Shown in pieces: positions 12,248 to 20,739 of a stretch of 64,000 nucleotides of DNA. The position numbers and the translations under genes were made by a program. How positions within the stretch are numbered: position 1 is the stretch's first letter; each line of letters begins with the position of its first letter. This stretch comes from Bacteroidales bacterium (GTDB taxonomy: Bacteria; Bacteroidota; Bacteroidia; Bacteroidales; UBA1402). The DNA is taken from positions 124,001 to 188,000 of the forward strand of contig JAFODP010000002.1 of the NCBI GenBank assembly GCA_017380635.1, written 5' to 3'. The notes below the pieces were generated by a model. That model was not told the origin of the DNA, ran no database searches, and was given only the letters and a program-made list of their open reading frames with translations.

Positions 12248-12261
12248 CGCAAAAAAAGCCG

Positions 12262-13848
12262 TTATGGCAGCATAAATTCGGGTAAAATACGCCCGATATT
12301 CGCAGTAGGCGGACGAATGTATAGTCGGTGGCAGAGCGTGGGCGCAATATCGAAGAGAGAAACTTCGCTCTGTATGGTTTGTGCGGGCGTATGATTGCCG
12401 TAAAATACCAGCAGACTATGCTCTTTGTTGTAGCGCAACTGCTTGTTGTAGTGAGGATATTGACCCCATTCTATGTTACGGCCCTGTTGCAGACGCAAAA
12501 TCAAATCGCCCGAACGACTGTTGTAATGACTGTTCTGAAAATAATCCAGCGGATGGTTTTTGAAATTGAAATCTTGCGCCACGAATACTTGCTCAACGCC
12601 TTCCACTTCGGTAAGGAAGAGCGCTGCATCGTGACACAACTGATTGTAATCCAATCCTTTTTTCTCTATCAGATTTTTATCGAGATAGATTTCGGTGTCG
12701 CTATAGCCTTCTATCCATGCATCGCTGCCGTATTTGGCGCCCAAGTAAAGGTTCAGCAAAGTGGCGCAACGGTCGGGATAGAAACTGGGCGCTTCCTCCT
12801 TGGCCGGATAATGGGTTTCGCCGCTGCCCACTAAATAAACCAGCACATGTTCCATGCCGATTTTCTTGTCCAACTCTTTCAACAGCAGGGCGATGTCTTC
12901 GTCCAGACGGAAGTAGAGATCTTGGATTTCGAGAGAAGCTTGGGCTTGGTTGTCGCTTTGGCTATGTGCTAAATGGAAATGCAGGTTGAGCAAATCGGGT
13001 ACATCGTCTTGCCCCATTCGTTCGATGCCAATGAGTTCGATGGCCATGCGGCAAAGTTCTTCGTTGGCCATGGGGCTGCGCTTATATTGATTCACCTTGT
13101 CGGCCATCAGCGGAATATTGGCCAGGGAATAATGGAAAATCAGCGAAGGTTTCTGATGCGGCATGTGTATGTATTTGCCTATCGGATACTTGGGCTGCCA
13201 TACCATTTTGTCGAAATCCTTGTTGCGCAGTCGGAAGTCGTTCACGTTTTCTATCCAACGAGGCATCGAAGGATAATAAGTACTGCTGCACCACAGGCCG
13301 CTTTGGTTGTCGCGCCAGTAAACGCCGTCGGCATATTGTCCGCCGGAAATGACGCAGGCTTCGGCATCGAGTCCCAAAGAATAGACTTTTGCTTTGTGAT
13401 TGGTGGCCAACTTCAGTTCGTCTGCAAGGGTGGAAGTTTTGATGGATTTCGGCGAATATCGTTCGGTGGTATAATTGCCCAAATAATTGGCATCCGACAT
13501 TATCGATACCAAGTTGTTTTGTCGACGGTCGTAATAATTTTCACTGATGATGCCGTGATAACGCGGCGGACAAGCGCAAACGATACTGGCCACCGTGCTG
13601 GCATCGTCCTTGCGGGCCAATTGATAAGCTACTTGCGGATACACCTTTCCCTCGTGGAGCAACTTCTTGAATCCATCTTCGCAAAAGGCATCCATGAACC
13701 AATGCAGATAATCGCTTTCCAACTGATCGACATGAATGCCCACCACCAATTTAGGATAAGGCAGTTTGCTTTTTTCGGCGGCCGAAAGCTGACTCAGGTA
13801 ACAGAACGCTATCAATAAAGATAACCAATGCGATTTACGGGGAAACAT
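12262..13848 (-). CDS. PafA-family alkaline phosphatase homologue, catalytic residues lost
   Basis: A 528-residue exported protein (signal peptide, AEKSK after the likely cleavage site) clearly in the PafA/alkaline phosphatase superfamily: VVGIHVDQLESDYL near the N-terminus, PPRYHGIISENYYDR, and STLADELKLATNHKAKVYS. The catalytic features known for PafA are not kept. The TYTxPGHAS nucleophile loop reads DDASTVAS; the SLKDR phosphate-binding residues read GLDAE; the TADHG metal motif reads LVGSGE; the SxTDxxGH motif reads HLAHSQS; and the late HGxxYxYD histidine is absent. Only the first Asp (HVDQ) remains. It is therefore probably a pseudoenzyme that binds rather than hydrolyses. It starts 4 bases after the DUF4105 gene stop, within the nhaD-rhaM-DUF4105 operon. 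Confidence 0.8.
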   Translation of the reverse strand: MFPRKSHWLSLLIAFCYLSQLSAAEKSKLPYPKLVVGIHVDQLESDYLHWFMDAFCEDGFKKLLHEGKVYPQVAYQLARKDDASTVASIVCACPPRYHGIISENYYDRRQNNLVSIMSDANYLGNYTTERYSPKSIKTSTLADELKLATNHKAKVYSLGLDAEACVISGGQYADGVYWRDNQSGLWCSSTYYPSMPRWIENVNDFRLRNKDFDKMVWQPKYPIGKYIHMPHQKPSLIFHYSLANIPLMADKVNQYKRSPMANEELCRMAIELIGIERMGQDDVPDLLNLHFHLAHSQSDNQAQASLEIQDLYFRLDEDIALLLKELDKKIGMEHVLVYLVGSGETHYPAKEEAPSFYPDRCATLLNLYLGAKYGSDAWIEGYSDTEIYLDKNLIEKKGLDYNQLCHDAALFLTEVEGVEQVFVAQDFNFKNHPLDYFQNSHYNSRSGDLILRLQQGRNIEWGQYPHYNKQLRYNKEHSLLVFYGNHTPAQTIQSEVSLFDIAPTLCHRLYIRPPTANIGRILPEFMLP

Positions 13849-13851
13849 GGC

Positions 13852-15057
13852 TTAATGACTTTTTGGTGGAACGTAGGCTAAACTGCGTAGCACGAAAATG
13901 GCCACGAGCGGCCAGCAGGCCGGATGGATATGTTGCGGCACGATGATAGCCGCGATAATCATCAGCAGACAAAGCAAGCTGTTGATTTGGGCATAAGCCG
14001 GCGCTATCTTGCTTTTGCGGAAAGCCGGGAAACACAATGCAATGGCATAGCATAGATGCAGCGGTTGCAACCATAATATCAGCCAGTTATGATGCACGGC
14101 GGGGTGTTGCGAATATAAAGCTAAATAACAGAGCAAGAGTCCGGATACACCGGCTATCAGGTAAAGGAAAATATCTATCGGAAAGCACTTTTTTCGGTTT
14201 TTTATCTCGAAGAACATCAGCAACAGATTCAGCGCCAACAGTAGGCACATGCTGGCAAAAACGCTGTCGATGATTTTATTCTTGGGATGATTTTTATCGA
14301 GCGAACTGGCGGTTTGCGAGTCGGGAAAAGAGAGTAAATCGCAACTGCTTTTTACCAAAGGTCGCAGGCTGTCGCCACTGCAAATACTGGCAGTTTGCAA
14401 GGCAATCTGCATCTCGCCCGGAGCATAGAGCAAATCGCTGAAAGAGGCAGGACGGTCGGCTTCGGCGGCAATCAGGAAAGAAATGCCGAAATCGGCCCAG
14501 GGATGTGTGGCCGTGTAATGTTTGAGCGAGGCTCGGAGCGAAGGATAAAGCAAGCAACTGTCGTAGCAGACTTTTCCTTCGATGTTGCGTTCGACGATTT
14601 TTCTGGCGCGGGTGGCGCAGTTGTCGTAGAAGAAATTGTAACGATATTGACGATTTTCTTTTTTGGCATTTTCACGCAAAGCCTGCCATAAGGCTTCTTT
14701 TTCATTGGCACTGAGGTTGAGTGTTTGTTGGTGGATGCTACGGCCTTCGCTGCGATAGTCTTCGATGAAAGTGGCTGTGCGGCAATAACCCAACAGATAA
14801 TCGGTCTGTCCGCTGATGAAACGTCCGGCAAAGTTGGGCGCATTGAAATTGAACAGTCCGTAGTTGAAGCAAAGGTCGATGCCTTTTTCGGGGTCGTGGA
14901 TTCTGATGGCGCTGTGTCCGTAATGCGTCCAAATGGCTTGTCCAGGTGCACAGGTGAGCATTGAGATTTCGGCCGAGCCGCTCAATGAGGCAGTGCTGCT
15001 GGCGGCCTGCGCGCAGGCCGCCAGCAGCACCACAACTGCCATCAGGAATTTTCTCAT
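13852..15057 (-). CDS. DUF4105 (Lnb N-terminal-like) periplasmic/membrane protein
   Basis: A 401-residue protein with a signal peptide, a ~200-residue periplasmic DUF4105 domain (APGQAIWTHYGHSAIRIHDP, then FNYGLFNFNAPNFAGRFISG and the YNFFYDNCATRAR block) and five or so C-terminal membrane helices. The conserved His and Cys (HYGHS, DNCATR) recall NlpC/P60-like fold proteins, so a hydrolase or amide-bond activity is possible but not shown. The ATG at 15057 overlaps the rhaM stop (ATGA). A 38-bp perfect palindrome covers the end of the signal peptide codons. Its neighbour is the phosphatase-like pseudoenzyme. Confidence 0.82.
   Translation of the reverse strand: MRKFLMAVVVLLAACAQAASSTASLSGSAEISMLTCAPGQAIWTHYGHSAIRIHDPEKGIDLCFNYGLFNFNAPNFAGRFISGQTDYLLGYCRTATFIEDYRSEGRSIHQQTLNLSANEKEALWQALRENAKKENRQYRYNFFYDNCATRARKIVERNIEGKVCYDSCLLYPSLRASLKHYTATHPWADFGISFLIAAEADRPASFSDLLYAPGEMQIALQTASICSGDSLRPLVKSSCDLLSFPDSQTASSLDKNHPKNKIIDSVFASMCLLLALNLLLMFFEIKNRKKCFPIDIFLYLIAGVSGLLLCYLALYSQHPAVHHNWLILWLQPLHLCYAIALCFPAFRKSKIAPAYAQINSLLCLLMIIAAIIVPQHIHPACWPLVAIFVLRSLAYVPPKSH
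14993..15030. repeat. 38-bp perfect palindrome within the DUF4105 signal-peptide codons
   Basis: Two 19-base halves (14993-15011 and 15012-15030) are exact reverse complements without a spacer. The transcript would fold into a GC-rich hairpin starting about 27 nt after the start codon. Confidence 0.9.
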
Positions 15058-15446
15058 TTGTACAAATAGAACATTCTGTCCATCAACTGCCATTTCTCAG
15101 CCGACGACAAGCCCGGCTTGGTGTCTTGGAAAATGGCCATATAGTCTTCCCATTCCGCCTGACGAGGCAAGGTGGCCAATTTGGCCATGGCGCTTTCCCA
15201 TTCAAAGTCGATGGGGGTTTCCACTATCATGAACAGACGATTGCCCAGAATATAAATCTCCATTTCAAGGATGCCCACTTGGCGGATGCCTTCGCGAATT
15301 TCGGGCCAAGCATAAGCTTCGCTATGGCGCTTGATATATTCTTCAATCAATTCCGGATTGTCTTTCAAATCCATGGTTTGACAATATCTTTTCACCGGGC
15401 CGTGATACTCTTGTACACGGTAACCTTGTTTTGCAATGTCACTCAT
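15054..15446 (-). CDS. L-rhamnose/L-fucose mutarotase-like protein (RhaM family)
   Basis: A 130-residue protein of the RhaM (DUF718) sugar mutarotase family, which interconverts anomers of deoxysugars. Seen: RYCQTMDLKDNPELIEEY, a HSEAYAWPEI segment with the family His, GILEMEIYILGNRLFMIVE, and the end block LPRQAEWEDYM. It has about 15 extra residues at its N-terminus compared with E. coli RhaM. It sits between an NhaD-like antiporter gene (3-base gap) and DUF4105 (ATGA overlap), with no other rhamnose or fucose gene nearby, so the substrate is open. Confidence 0.85.
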   Translation of the reverse strand: MSDIAKQGYRVQEYHGPVKRYCQTMDLKDNPELIEEYIKRHSEAYAWPEIREGIRQVGILEMEIYILGNRLFMIVETPIDFEWESAMAKLATLPRQAEWEDYMAIFQDTKPGLSSAEKWQLMDRMFYLYK

Positions 15447-15449
15447 ATG

Positions 15450-16766
15450 TTAGAAAAAGAAAAATACTAATTGAACAAGAATGTAGATGGGAATCAATAC
15501 TCTGAAAGAGAATTTCCACATGTATCCAAAGAAGCTGGGCATACGGAAGCCATTTTCTTCGGCGATGGCTTTTACCATAAAGTTGGGGCCGTTACCGATA
15601 TAAGTCATAGCACCGAACATTACCGCACCCATAGAAATAGCTTCGAGCAAAATTTCGGGAATGCCGGCCACTTCGGCCACAGCTGCGCCGCTATCCACCA
15701 AACCACTGGCAACGCCATGGAAAGCCAAGGCTGTAGGCGCATTGTCCAGGAACGAACTCAACAGACCGGAAGCATAGAAAAATTGCCAAGGTTGCGAAAT
15801 GCCGAAACCGGCTGCGTGAGCTTTCAAATACAACATGGCAGGCGTCATGGTAACGAAAATGCCCAAGAAAACTACCGCCACTTCGATAATGGGATTCCAG
15901 GTAAAATGGTTATCGACACGAATCTTACGATGGGTGAAAATCAAGGAGAAAGCAATAAGAGCTACCAAAGCAATTTCGCGCAGATATTTCAAGAGCGCAG
16001 GCGCATGTTCTTCGCCCATGGCAGGAATATAACTCGGGTTGATGAATGCCACCGACAATATGATGCCTAACAGGAAAACAAAGTTGATGCAACCTTTGAT
16101 GCGGATGGGCTGACGATTCATTACATCCGATTTCAGACGACTCAGGCTTTCTTGCTTGAACCAATGAGAATCGAGAATGTAGTAAATGGTAAGCAAGAGA
16201 ATGCCCACCAACAACCAAGCCGGGAACATTTTCAAAAACCAGGTGAATTCGGCACCGCGCAGATAGAGCAAAAAGAGTGGGGGATCGCCCAGCGGGGTGA
16301 GCAAACCACCGCAGTTGGCTACGGCTGCAATGAAAAACAATACAGTGTGCGTGGTGTATTTACGTTCCTTGTTGGTTTCGAGCAAAGGACGAATCAGCAG
16401 CATGGCGGCGCCGGTGGTTCCGGTAAACGAGGCCAATACATAACCGATAGCCAAAATAGCCGTGTTGGTGGAAGGACGCGCCACCAGGTTGCCCTGCATG
16501 TGAATACCTCCGGTCACCACAAACAAGGCGGCCAACAAAATAATAAAAGGTACATAATCGTACAGCATCTGATGTTCCAATTGGTGTCCCAATCCGGCAA
16601 CAATCAAGTAAATAGCAGTAGGAACGCCCAAAATAAGCGATACGATCAGTTTGTTTGAATTCTTTTCCCACCAGGATTCAGCGATCAATGGTGCGATGGC
16701 GATGGTCATCAGCATCAATACGAAGGGAATCAGTGTCCACAAGGGTAAGTTGACAAGTGTTTCCAT
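15450..16766 (-). CDS. nhaD: NhaD-type Na+/H+ antiporter
   Basis: A 438-residue polytopic membrane protein of the ion transporter superfamily, NhaD type. About 11-12 hydrophobic segments are visible. Signature stretches are FTGTTGAAMLLIRPLL, ANCGGLLTPLGDPPLFLLYL and LLSSFLDNAPTALAF, plus TYIGNGPNFMVKAIAE. Expected role: export of Na+ in exchange for H+, which fits an organism with an Rnf ion pump. It is the first gene of the minus-strand run nhaD-rhaM-DUF4105-PafA-like. It diverges from the thiamine operon, with about 100 bases to that operon's promoter. Confidence 0.88.
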   Translation of the reverse strand: METLVNLPLWTLIPFVLMLMTIAIAPLIAESWWEKNSNKLIVSLILGVPTAIYLIVAGLGHQLEHQMLYDYVPFIILLAALFVVTGGIHMQGNLVARPSTNTAILAIGYVLASFTGTTGAAMLLIRPLLETNKERKYTTHTVLFFIAAVANCGGLLTPLGDPPLFLLYLRGAEFTWFLKMFPAWLLVGILLLTIYYILDSHWFKQESLSRLKSDVMNRQPIRIKGCINFVFLLGIILSVAFINPSYIPAMGEEHAPALLKYLREIALVALIAFSLIFTHRKIRVDNHFTWNPIIEVAVVFLGIFVTMTPAMLYLKAHAAGFGISQPWQFFYASGLLSSFLDNAPTALAFHGVASGLVDSGAAVAEVAGIPEILLEAISMGAVMFGAMTYIGNGPNFMVKAIAEENGFRMPSFFGYMWKFSFRVLIPIYILVQLVFFFF

Positions 16767-16866
16767 TACAATTGAAGTTTAAACTTTAGAATCGGCAAAT
16801 GTCGTATTTTATCTTCGTTAATCCAACCACTGAGCCTTGAATTTTTTTAGAAAAAAGAATCGTGGC

Positions 16867-16897
16867 TTGCACATATCGAAAATGCAAATTAATTTTG
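16867..16897 (+). promoter_or_regulatory. Promoter of the thiamine-uptake operon
   Basis: TTG at 16867-16869, a 20-base gap, then TAATTTTG at 16890-16897 (TAnnTTTG). The predicted start of transcription falls right before the TPP riboswitch. Confidence 0.65.
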
Positions 16898-16904
16898 CCC
16901 CCGA

Positions 16905-17030
16905 TTTTTTTAGGGGTGCTGAGTTGCGCCGGAAAAGATATAGAGCATGCATGTATCTGGAAGGTGTAGCGAGGCTGAGATTAGACCCATTGTACCGGAC
17001 ACGGGTAATGCCGACACCGGGATCGGATTT
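16905..17030 (+). ncRNA. TPP riboswitch (THI element)
   Basis: The conserved core is visible: GGGGTGCTGAG near 16913, then after a variable P3 arm GCTGAGATTAGACCC (16974-16988), ATTG, ACCGGACACGGGTAATGCC (16993-17011), and CACCGGGA (17015-17022). This matches the thi-box consensus (CTGAGA...ACCTGATCTGGATAATGCC...GGGA). No terminator hairpin is evident before the ATG at 17070, so control is likely on translation initiation. It precedes a TonB receptor and a PnuT-type transporter, a known TPP-controlled arrangement in Bacteroidetes. Confidence 0.92.
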
Positions 17031-17069
17031 ATCTTATAGAGCCCCTTTTCAACTTTAACAATAACAAGT

Positions 17070-19313
17070 ATGAAAAGGTTTTTTTGTTTTATGACCCTAG
17101 CGTCATCGATGGCCGCATTGTTTGCCTCCCAGCCATCTTCCCAACTCGACACAACACGTATTTACGAACTCGATGTGGTAGAAATCGTTACCACACAAGC
17201 CCGACAGACCACGCCCGTGGCCCACGAAAACATCAGTCCGGAGACGATGCTTCGCAACAGTTACGGCAACGATTTGCCTTCCACTTTGGCATTGACTCCT
17301 TCGATGATTGCCACCAACGAAAGCGGTATCGGCATTGGCGCCACTTCTATCCGTCTGAGAGGTAGCGATGCCACGCGTATCAATGTTACCCTGAACGACG
17401 TTTCCTTGAATAATCCCGATTCACACTCCATGTACTGGTACGACACGCCCGACCTTATCTCGTCGGTAGGATCGATACAGGTACAGCGCGGTGCAGGTGT
17501 TTCAACCAATGGTAGCGGGGCTTTCGGTGGCGCCGTTTCTATGCGTACCGATGCGCTCAGTCCCGATTTTCAAGGTTCTGCTTCGATGTCTTATGGTTCG
17601 TACAACACCAACAAGCAAGCCGTGCAACTGTCTTCGGGCCTTTTGCGCGATCGTTGGGTGCTGGATGCCCGCTTGTCGCATATCGGATCGGATGGTTATA
17701 TCGACCGCGCTTCGACCAATTTGAGTAGCTATATGGCACAAGTAGGTTATTATGGCGACAAGACACGTTTGAAATTGCTTTCTTTCGGCGGAACAGCCAA
17801 GACTTACCTTACTTATAATGGTGTGTCGCGCGAAGAAATGGAACTCTACGGACGTCGTTATCATAGTTCAGGACAATACGAAACAACGGCAGGCCCGCAC
17901 GTGCTGGCCGACGGAACCCATGTGGATTATCACGACGACGAAACAGACAACTATCTGCAAATCAACAATCAATTGGTGTTGAATCATCGTATCGACGAAC
18001 ATTGGCAGTATCATAGCACCTTGTTTTATACCTACGGTTACGGCTATTACAACCAATACAAGGACGATGCCTATTTGGCTTCTTATCTGCCTTTGAATAT
18101 TCAAGACGGACAAGCCGATTTGATCCGCAACAAGATTATGCTCAATCATTTGGGCGGTTTGAATGCTTCGGCATCTTATCAGAACGAGTCGCTCGATTTG
18201 CGTTTCGGTGGTTCTTGGTCGTATTATACTTGTCCGCACTGGGGCGAACTTACCTGGGTAGATGGTTTGGACGCTGATGCTTTGCAAGGTCGTTGGTACG
18301 ATAATGATGTCAACAAGCAGGATGCCAATGTGTTTGCTCGAGCCGATTGGGCAGTTTGGCAAGCTTCACGTCATCAGGCGCTTCATCTTTTCAGCGATTT
18401 GCAATATCGTTATGTCGATTACAAAGCCTGGGGCTGCAACGACAATGCCGTTTGGGGCGACGAAGGCGTGTATATGCAGGAAATCAACGTGGATAAGCAA
18501 TATCATTTCTTCAATCCTCGTTTCGGTTTGAATTACCAACATCAAAAGCATCAGGCATTTGCATCGGTGGCCGTGGCGCATCGCGAGCCCACGCGTTCCG
18601 ATTTTACCGATCGTTATATGTTTGCTGCCGACGATACTTATCCCGAACCCGAACGCCTCATCGACTACGAATTGGGCTATTCTTACAAAAGCTCTTCTTT
18701 GGCCTTAGGTATCAATCTCTATTACATGGATTATCACAATCAGTTGGTTGCCACCGGTATGGTGAACGATGGCGATGATGCTTTGAATGTGAATGTCGAC
18801 AAAAGTTTCCGTCGAGGCGTGGAATTGATGGCAACTTGGAAAAGCACTAAATGGCTCGATTTGTCGGCCAATGCCACCTTCTCGCAAAACAAAATCCGCG
18901 ATTATGTGGATGCCTTGCGCGATAGTCCTACCTACGGCATGAACCTGGGTGACATGACCATTTCTTATTCGCCTTCGGCGATGGCTAATTTCTCTGCCGA
19001 TTTCCATGTAAAGGGCTTCAATGCGGTATGGAATACGCAATATGTTGGTAAACAATATTTTACCAATAACGAGATTGAAGCTTTGTCGCTGGATGCCTAC
19101 ACGGTGAGCAACCTAGATTTGTCTTACACCTTCGATTATCAGAAAACGAATACCGTACGTTTTGGTTTGAGTATCTACAATGTTTTCTCAGCCCAGTATG
19201 AATCGAATGGTTATGGCTATTCTTATATGTGGGATGGCGTACGCTACGACGAGGCTTTTTATTTCCCGCAAGCGCCGAGACATGTTTTGGCTAATGTGAC
19301 GGTAAATTTCTAA
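17070..19313 (+). CDS. TonB-dependent outer membrane receptor, thiamine-regulated
   Basis: A 747-residue TonB-dependent receptor. A signal peptide (MKRFFCFMTLASSMAALFAS) is followed by a TonB-box-like segment (LDVVEIVTTQ), a plug domain (SIRLRGSDATRINVTLNDV, GSIQVQRGAGVSTNGSGAFGG) and a 22-strand barrel ending in the usual C-terminal Phe (NVTVNF). There is no SusD partner and no N-terminal carboxypeptidase-like domain. The TPP riboswitch upstream and the PnuT-type gene 13 bases downstream imply that it takes up thiamine or its phosphates across the outer membrane. Substrate is inferred from context. Confidence 0.92.
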   Translation: MKRFFCFMTLASSMAALFASQPSSQLDTTRIYELDVVEIVTTQARQTTPVAHENISPETMLRNSYGNDLPSTLALTPSMIATNESGIGIGATSIRLRGSDATRINVTLNDVSLNNPDSHSMYWYDTPDLISSVGSIQVQRGAGVSTNGSGAFGGAVSMRTDALSPDFQGSASMSYGSYNTNKQAVQLSSGLLRDRWVLDARLSHIGSDGYIDRASTNLSSYMAQVGYYGDKTRLKLLSFGGTAKTYLTYNGVSREEMELYGRRYHSSGQYETTAGPHVLADGTHVDYHDDETDNYLQINNQLVLNHRIDEHWQYHSTLFYTYGYGYYNQYKDDAYLASYLPLNIQDGQADLIRNKIMLNHLGGLNASASYQNESLDLRFGGSWSYYTCPHWGELTWVDGLDADALQGRWYDNDVNKQDANVFARADWAVWQASRHQALHLFSDLQYRYVDYKAWGCNDNAVWGDEGVYMQEINVDKQYHFFNPRFGLNYQHQKHQAFASVAVAHREPTRSDFTDRYMFAADDTYPEPERLIDYELGYSYKSSSLALGINLYYMDYHNQLVATGMVNDGDDALNVNVDKSFRRGVELMATWKSTKWLDLSANATFSQNKIRDYVDALRDSPTYGMNLGDMTISYSPSAMANFSADFHVKGFNAVWNTQYVGKQYFTNNEIEALSLDAYTVSNLDLSYTFDYQKTNTVRFGLSIYNVFSAQYESNGYGYSYMWDGVRYDEAFYFPQAPRHVLANVTVNF

Positions 19314-19326
19314 TAAATAATAAGGT

Positions 19327-19917
19327 ATGACACTTTCTCTTTTGCTTCAAATTGTTGGAACGGCCCTCGGGCTTTGGTATCTGTGGCTGGAATATCATGC
19401 GAATATCTGGCTGTGGATAGTGGGCGCCATCATGCCCATGGTACATGGACTTTTGTATCTGAGCAGCGGTATCTATGCCGATGCGGCCATGCAACTTTAT
19501 TACGTCCTGGCCGGCATCTATGGCCTGATGGTGTGGCGTCGCAGGCCGAAAAACAAAAGCGAAGGAAAGATTGTGCATACGCCTCTTAAGTGGCTGCCGG
19601 TCTTGCTCGTTGTGTATGCGCTGCTGCACTTCTTGCTCTATTTCCTACTGACGGAATTTACCGACAGCCGCGTACCTTTCTTCGATGCCATGTCTACCGC
19701 TTTGAGCATGGTGGCCATGTGGATGCTGTCGCGACGTTTGGTGGAACAATGGTTGGTTTGGTTGGTAGTAGACATGATCAGCGTGGGCCTCTACCTCTAT
19801 AAACAGATCCCCATCACCGCCGGCTTGTATACCATCTATTGCATCCTGGCAGTGGTCGGTTACCTGCGCTGGCGCAAACTGGCCAAAACCGCCAAAGAGG
19901 AAGTGCTACAAGGATAG
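19327..19917 (+). CDS. pnuT: PnuC/PnuT-family transporter, probable thiamine transporter
   Basis: A 196-residue inner membrane protein with seven or so hydrophobic segments. It has the PnuC-family features: WYLWLEYHANIWLWIVGA at the N-terminus and LVWLVVDMISVGLYLYK near the C-terminus. PnuC proteins carry nicotinamide riboside by facilitated diffusion; the PnuT subgroup carries thiamine and is typically under TPP riboswitch control in Bacteroidetes. The thiamine pyrophosphokinase gene that often follows is not here: the next gene is on the other strand, and the two coding ends overlap by 12 bases. Confidence 0.88.
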   Translation: MTLSLLLQIVGTALGLWYLWLEYHANIWLWIVGAIMPMVHGLLYLSSGIYADAAMQLYYVLAGIYGLMVWRRRPKNKSEGKIVHTPLKWLPVLLVVYALLHFLLYFLLTEFTDSRVPFFDAMSTALSMVAMWMLSRRLVEQWLVWLVVDMISVGLYLYKQIPITAGLYTIYCILAVVGYLRWRKLAKTAKEEVLQG

Positions 19918-20739
19918 TAGTTTTTCAAGAAATTTCTGTATCAACTGGTTAATTAACGCGGGCGCGTCGGTATTGGCGTTGTGGCCCGCGTTTTTTATCC
20001 ATATCAGTGGAATGCCGCTCATTTTGTGCCATCTTTTGTTGTAGCCGATGCAAGAGCCCGCATGATCTTTTTCTCCGCAGATAAGCAGCGCCGGACATTT
20101 TATTTCGTAAGGCAGATCGGCCTCCATGGCTTCGGCCAGCATACGATAACCGTGACCGCAAATCTTGGCATATCTGTCTTGTTGGCCGTCGTAGTGCATC
20201 ATGATGTCGCGCATCAATGCTCTGCCGTAGGCCGAAGTGGACACGCCATTACTGCCAAGTTTCAGTAGCGATTTCCAGGGATAATAACGATACACCGGCT
20301 CCATTTTTTTCAGCAGCCAAATTTCCAAAGCTGTGACATATGCTCTTTGCAAAGGCGCCGAGTCGATGGAAATGAAGCCACGCAGTTTGTCGGGAAAGAG
20401 TTGCGCATACATTTGTCCCACATAGCCGCCCATGGATTGACCGACAATGACAGGCGCCTCGATATGTTCTTTTTGCAAGATTTCGTCCAGCCAGATGGCT
20501 TTGTCTTTCAGCGTGAACGAGAAGTCGAAAGGCCAGGAAGCGGCATGCGCCGGTGCATCCCACACCAACACGCGATAGCCTTGCTCGAAAAAAGCAATCT
20601 GTTGTTCGAACAAACGATGATCGGCCGTCAGGCCCGGCAAAAATATCAATGCCAAAGACGAAGCCTGAAGGCTATCGCAGGAGTTGTTCGTCCAATAGTG
20701 AATTTCTCCGCAAGTTGTAGGGTGTGTTTTTTCTATCAT
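19906..20739 (-). CDS. Alpha/beta hydrolase, last gene of the PqqD/HPrK-like operon
   Basis: A 277-residue alpha/beta hydrolase. The nucleophile elbow is GQSMGG (Ser), the acid is in ICGEKDHAG, and the His in NAGHNANTD; the oxyanion-region motif is LIFLPGLTADHRLF. There is no signal peptide, so it acts in the cytoplasm. The ATG at 20739 overlaps the stop of the S26 peptidase gene (ATGA), which argues against the longer upstream frame. It ends the six-gene operon and overlaps pnuT's end by 12 bases. Substrate unknown; an esterase, thioesterase or peptidase role on the operon's product is possible. Confidence 0.85.
   Translation of the reverse strand: MIEKTHPTTCGEIHYWTNNSCDSLQASSLALIFLPGLTADHRLFEQQIAFFEQGYRVLVWDAPAHAASWPFDFSFTLKDKAIWLDEILQKEHIEAPVIVGQSMGGYVGQMYAQLFPDKLRGFISIDSAPLQRAYVTALEIWLLKKMEPVYRYYPWKSLLKLGSNGVSTSAYGRALMRDIMMHYDGQQDRYAKICGHGYRMLAEAMEADLPYEIKCPALLICGEKDHAGSCIGYNKRWHKMSGIPLIWIKNAGHNANTDAPALINQLIQKFLEKLLSL

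Noticed and set aside
16837-17058. A 73-residue frame across the TPP riboswitch
   Set aside because: It crosses the conserved riboswitch core; no start site or family supports it.
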